A stretch of DNA of 64,000 nt from Actinopolyspora mzabensis. GTDB lineage: Bacteria > Actinomycetota > Actinomycetes > Mycobacteriales > Pseudonocardiaceae. Within the stretch, counting starts at the first letter, position 1, and every line of letters starts with the position of its first letter. The stretch is taken from the NCBI RefSeq assembly GCF_900101095.1, contig NZ_FNFM01000001.1, positions 372,001-436,000 on the forward strand, given 5' to 3'. Under the pieces are notes generated by a model. That model was given only the letters and a program-made list of their open reading frames with translations. It did no database searches and was not told the origin of the DNA. Position numbers and translations under genes: made by a program. This document shows, one piece after another, positions 63,502-64,000 of the stretch.

Positions 63502-64000
63502 CGTCCGTATCCGGCTCGAAGTCGGGGGTCCCGGCGTCGGGAAGGCCTCCCTCGCGCCAGTTCTCCGGGAGCAGGTGGTCCAGCACGTCGTCGACGGTGA
63601 CGGCGCCGAGCAGATGTTCCTGGTCGTCCAGCACCGGTCCGCAGACGAGGTTGTAGGCGGCGAAGTACCGGGTGATCTCGGCCAGTTTGGCTCCGCTCGG
63701 CAGGCTGGCGAGATCGGTGTCCACCGCTCCCGCGACGAGGTTGGACGGGGGCTCGCGCAGCAGCCGCTGGATGTGGACGCAGCCGAGATACGGGCCCGTC
63801 GGGGTCTCCGAGGGCGGGCGGCAGACGAAGACCATGCTCGCCAGCGCGACCGGCAGTTCCACGTTGCGCACGCGGGCGAGGGCCTCCGCGACGGTGGCGT
63901 CCGGTGCCAGCACCACCGGCTCGGAGGTCATCAGACCGCCGGCGGTGTCGGCCGAGTACGCCAACAGCCGTTTGACGGGTTCGGATTCCTCGGGGGCCAT
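63488..64000 (-). CDS. CBS-domain / MgtE-N protein, 3' part
   Basis: The last 170 residues of a protein that runs off the window edge. S-A-D-T-A-G-G-L-M-T is the junction seen after an MgtE intracellular N domain, followed by two CBS domains (V-A-E-A-L-A-R-V-R, then L-L-G-A-V-T-V-D-D-V-L-D-H-L-L-P). Such proteins are proposed to sense Mg2+ or adenine nucleotides, without a membrane channel domain of their own. Gene order with DUF1003 matches Rv1232c-Rv1231c. The N-terminal part cannot be judged here. Confidence 0.88.
   Translation of the reverse strand: MAPEESEPVKRLLAYSADTAGGLMTSEPVVLAPDATVAEALARVRNVELPVALASMVFVCRPPSETPTGPYLGCVHIQRLLREPPSNLVAGAVDTDLASLPSGAKLAEITRYFAAYNLVCGPVLDDQEHLLGAVTVDDVLDHLLPENWREGGLPDAGTPDFEPDTDGEHA

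Overview
The window is high-GC DNA dense in genes, with many GTG and TTG starts. Geosmin synthase, mycothiol (mshB), XRE-DUF5753/DUF397 pairs, DUF3117 and a sigE-rseA-htrA-tatB cluster mark it as a filamentous actinomycete, probably of the Pseudonocardiales (the Actinopolyspora/Saccharopolyspora side). That placement is inferred from gene content, not from a marker tree. I found no rRNA, tRNA, CRISPR array, insertion sequence or prophage.

Layout. 0-11.6 kb is accessory: a TM2 protein, two PF04672-type methyltransferases, a decayed GyrI-like effector domain, a three-subunit molybdenum aldehyde oxidoreductase of PaoABC type, small membrane proteins, a PPOX flavoprotein and an XRE/DUF397 regulatory set. 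11.8-15.2 kb holds biotin genes (bioF divergent from bioA-bioD). 15.3-20.5 kb holds a DAO-family oxidase followed by a TPP-riboswitch-controlled thiamine ABC transporter (thiB-thiP-thiQ). 20.6-22.8 kb is a full bifunctional geosmin synthase. 23.1-28.5 kb is an exported LolA/RseB-like protein with an ABC exporter, divergent from a two-component system.

From about 30.5 kb to the right edge the gene order follows the M. tuberculosis stretch Rv1165-Rv1232c, recalled from memory: typA, lpqW, mshB, fdxC, dapC, dapD, dapE, LOG proteins, a DivIVA-domain protein, tagI, DUF3117, O-methyltransferase, sigE, rseA, htrA, tatB, mrp, DUF1003 and a CBS/MgtE-N protein. This is a vertically inherited backbone. 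Lysine/diaminopimelate synthesis (dapC, dapD, dapE), mycothiol, envelope-stress signalling (sigE, rseA, htrA) and protein export (tatB) sit together in it.

Two insertions into the backbone are the most interesting parts. Between dapC and dapD (40.1-41.8 kb) is a MerR DNA-binding domain fused to two sliding-clamp-like (DnaN) domains, with a classic 19-bp-spacer MerR promoter and a downstream helical-repeat partner. After the LOG pair (48.3-50.6 kb) are a small protein and a multi-pass membrane protein that share a near-identical motif (F-x-G-P-Q-N-F-G-x-x-G-T-A) at opposite ends, which looks like a homotypic signalling or assembly motif. The intergenic DNA carries several dispersed repeat families, concentrated at gene 3' ends: a ~135-bp element, a 87-88 bp element with terminal inverted repeats, and a short AATTTC/GAAAT palindrome.
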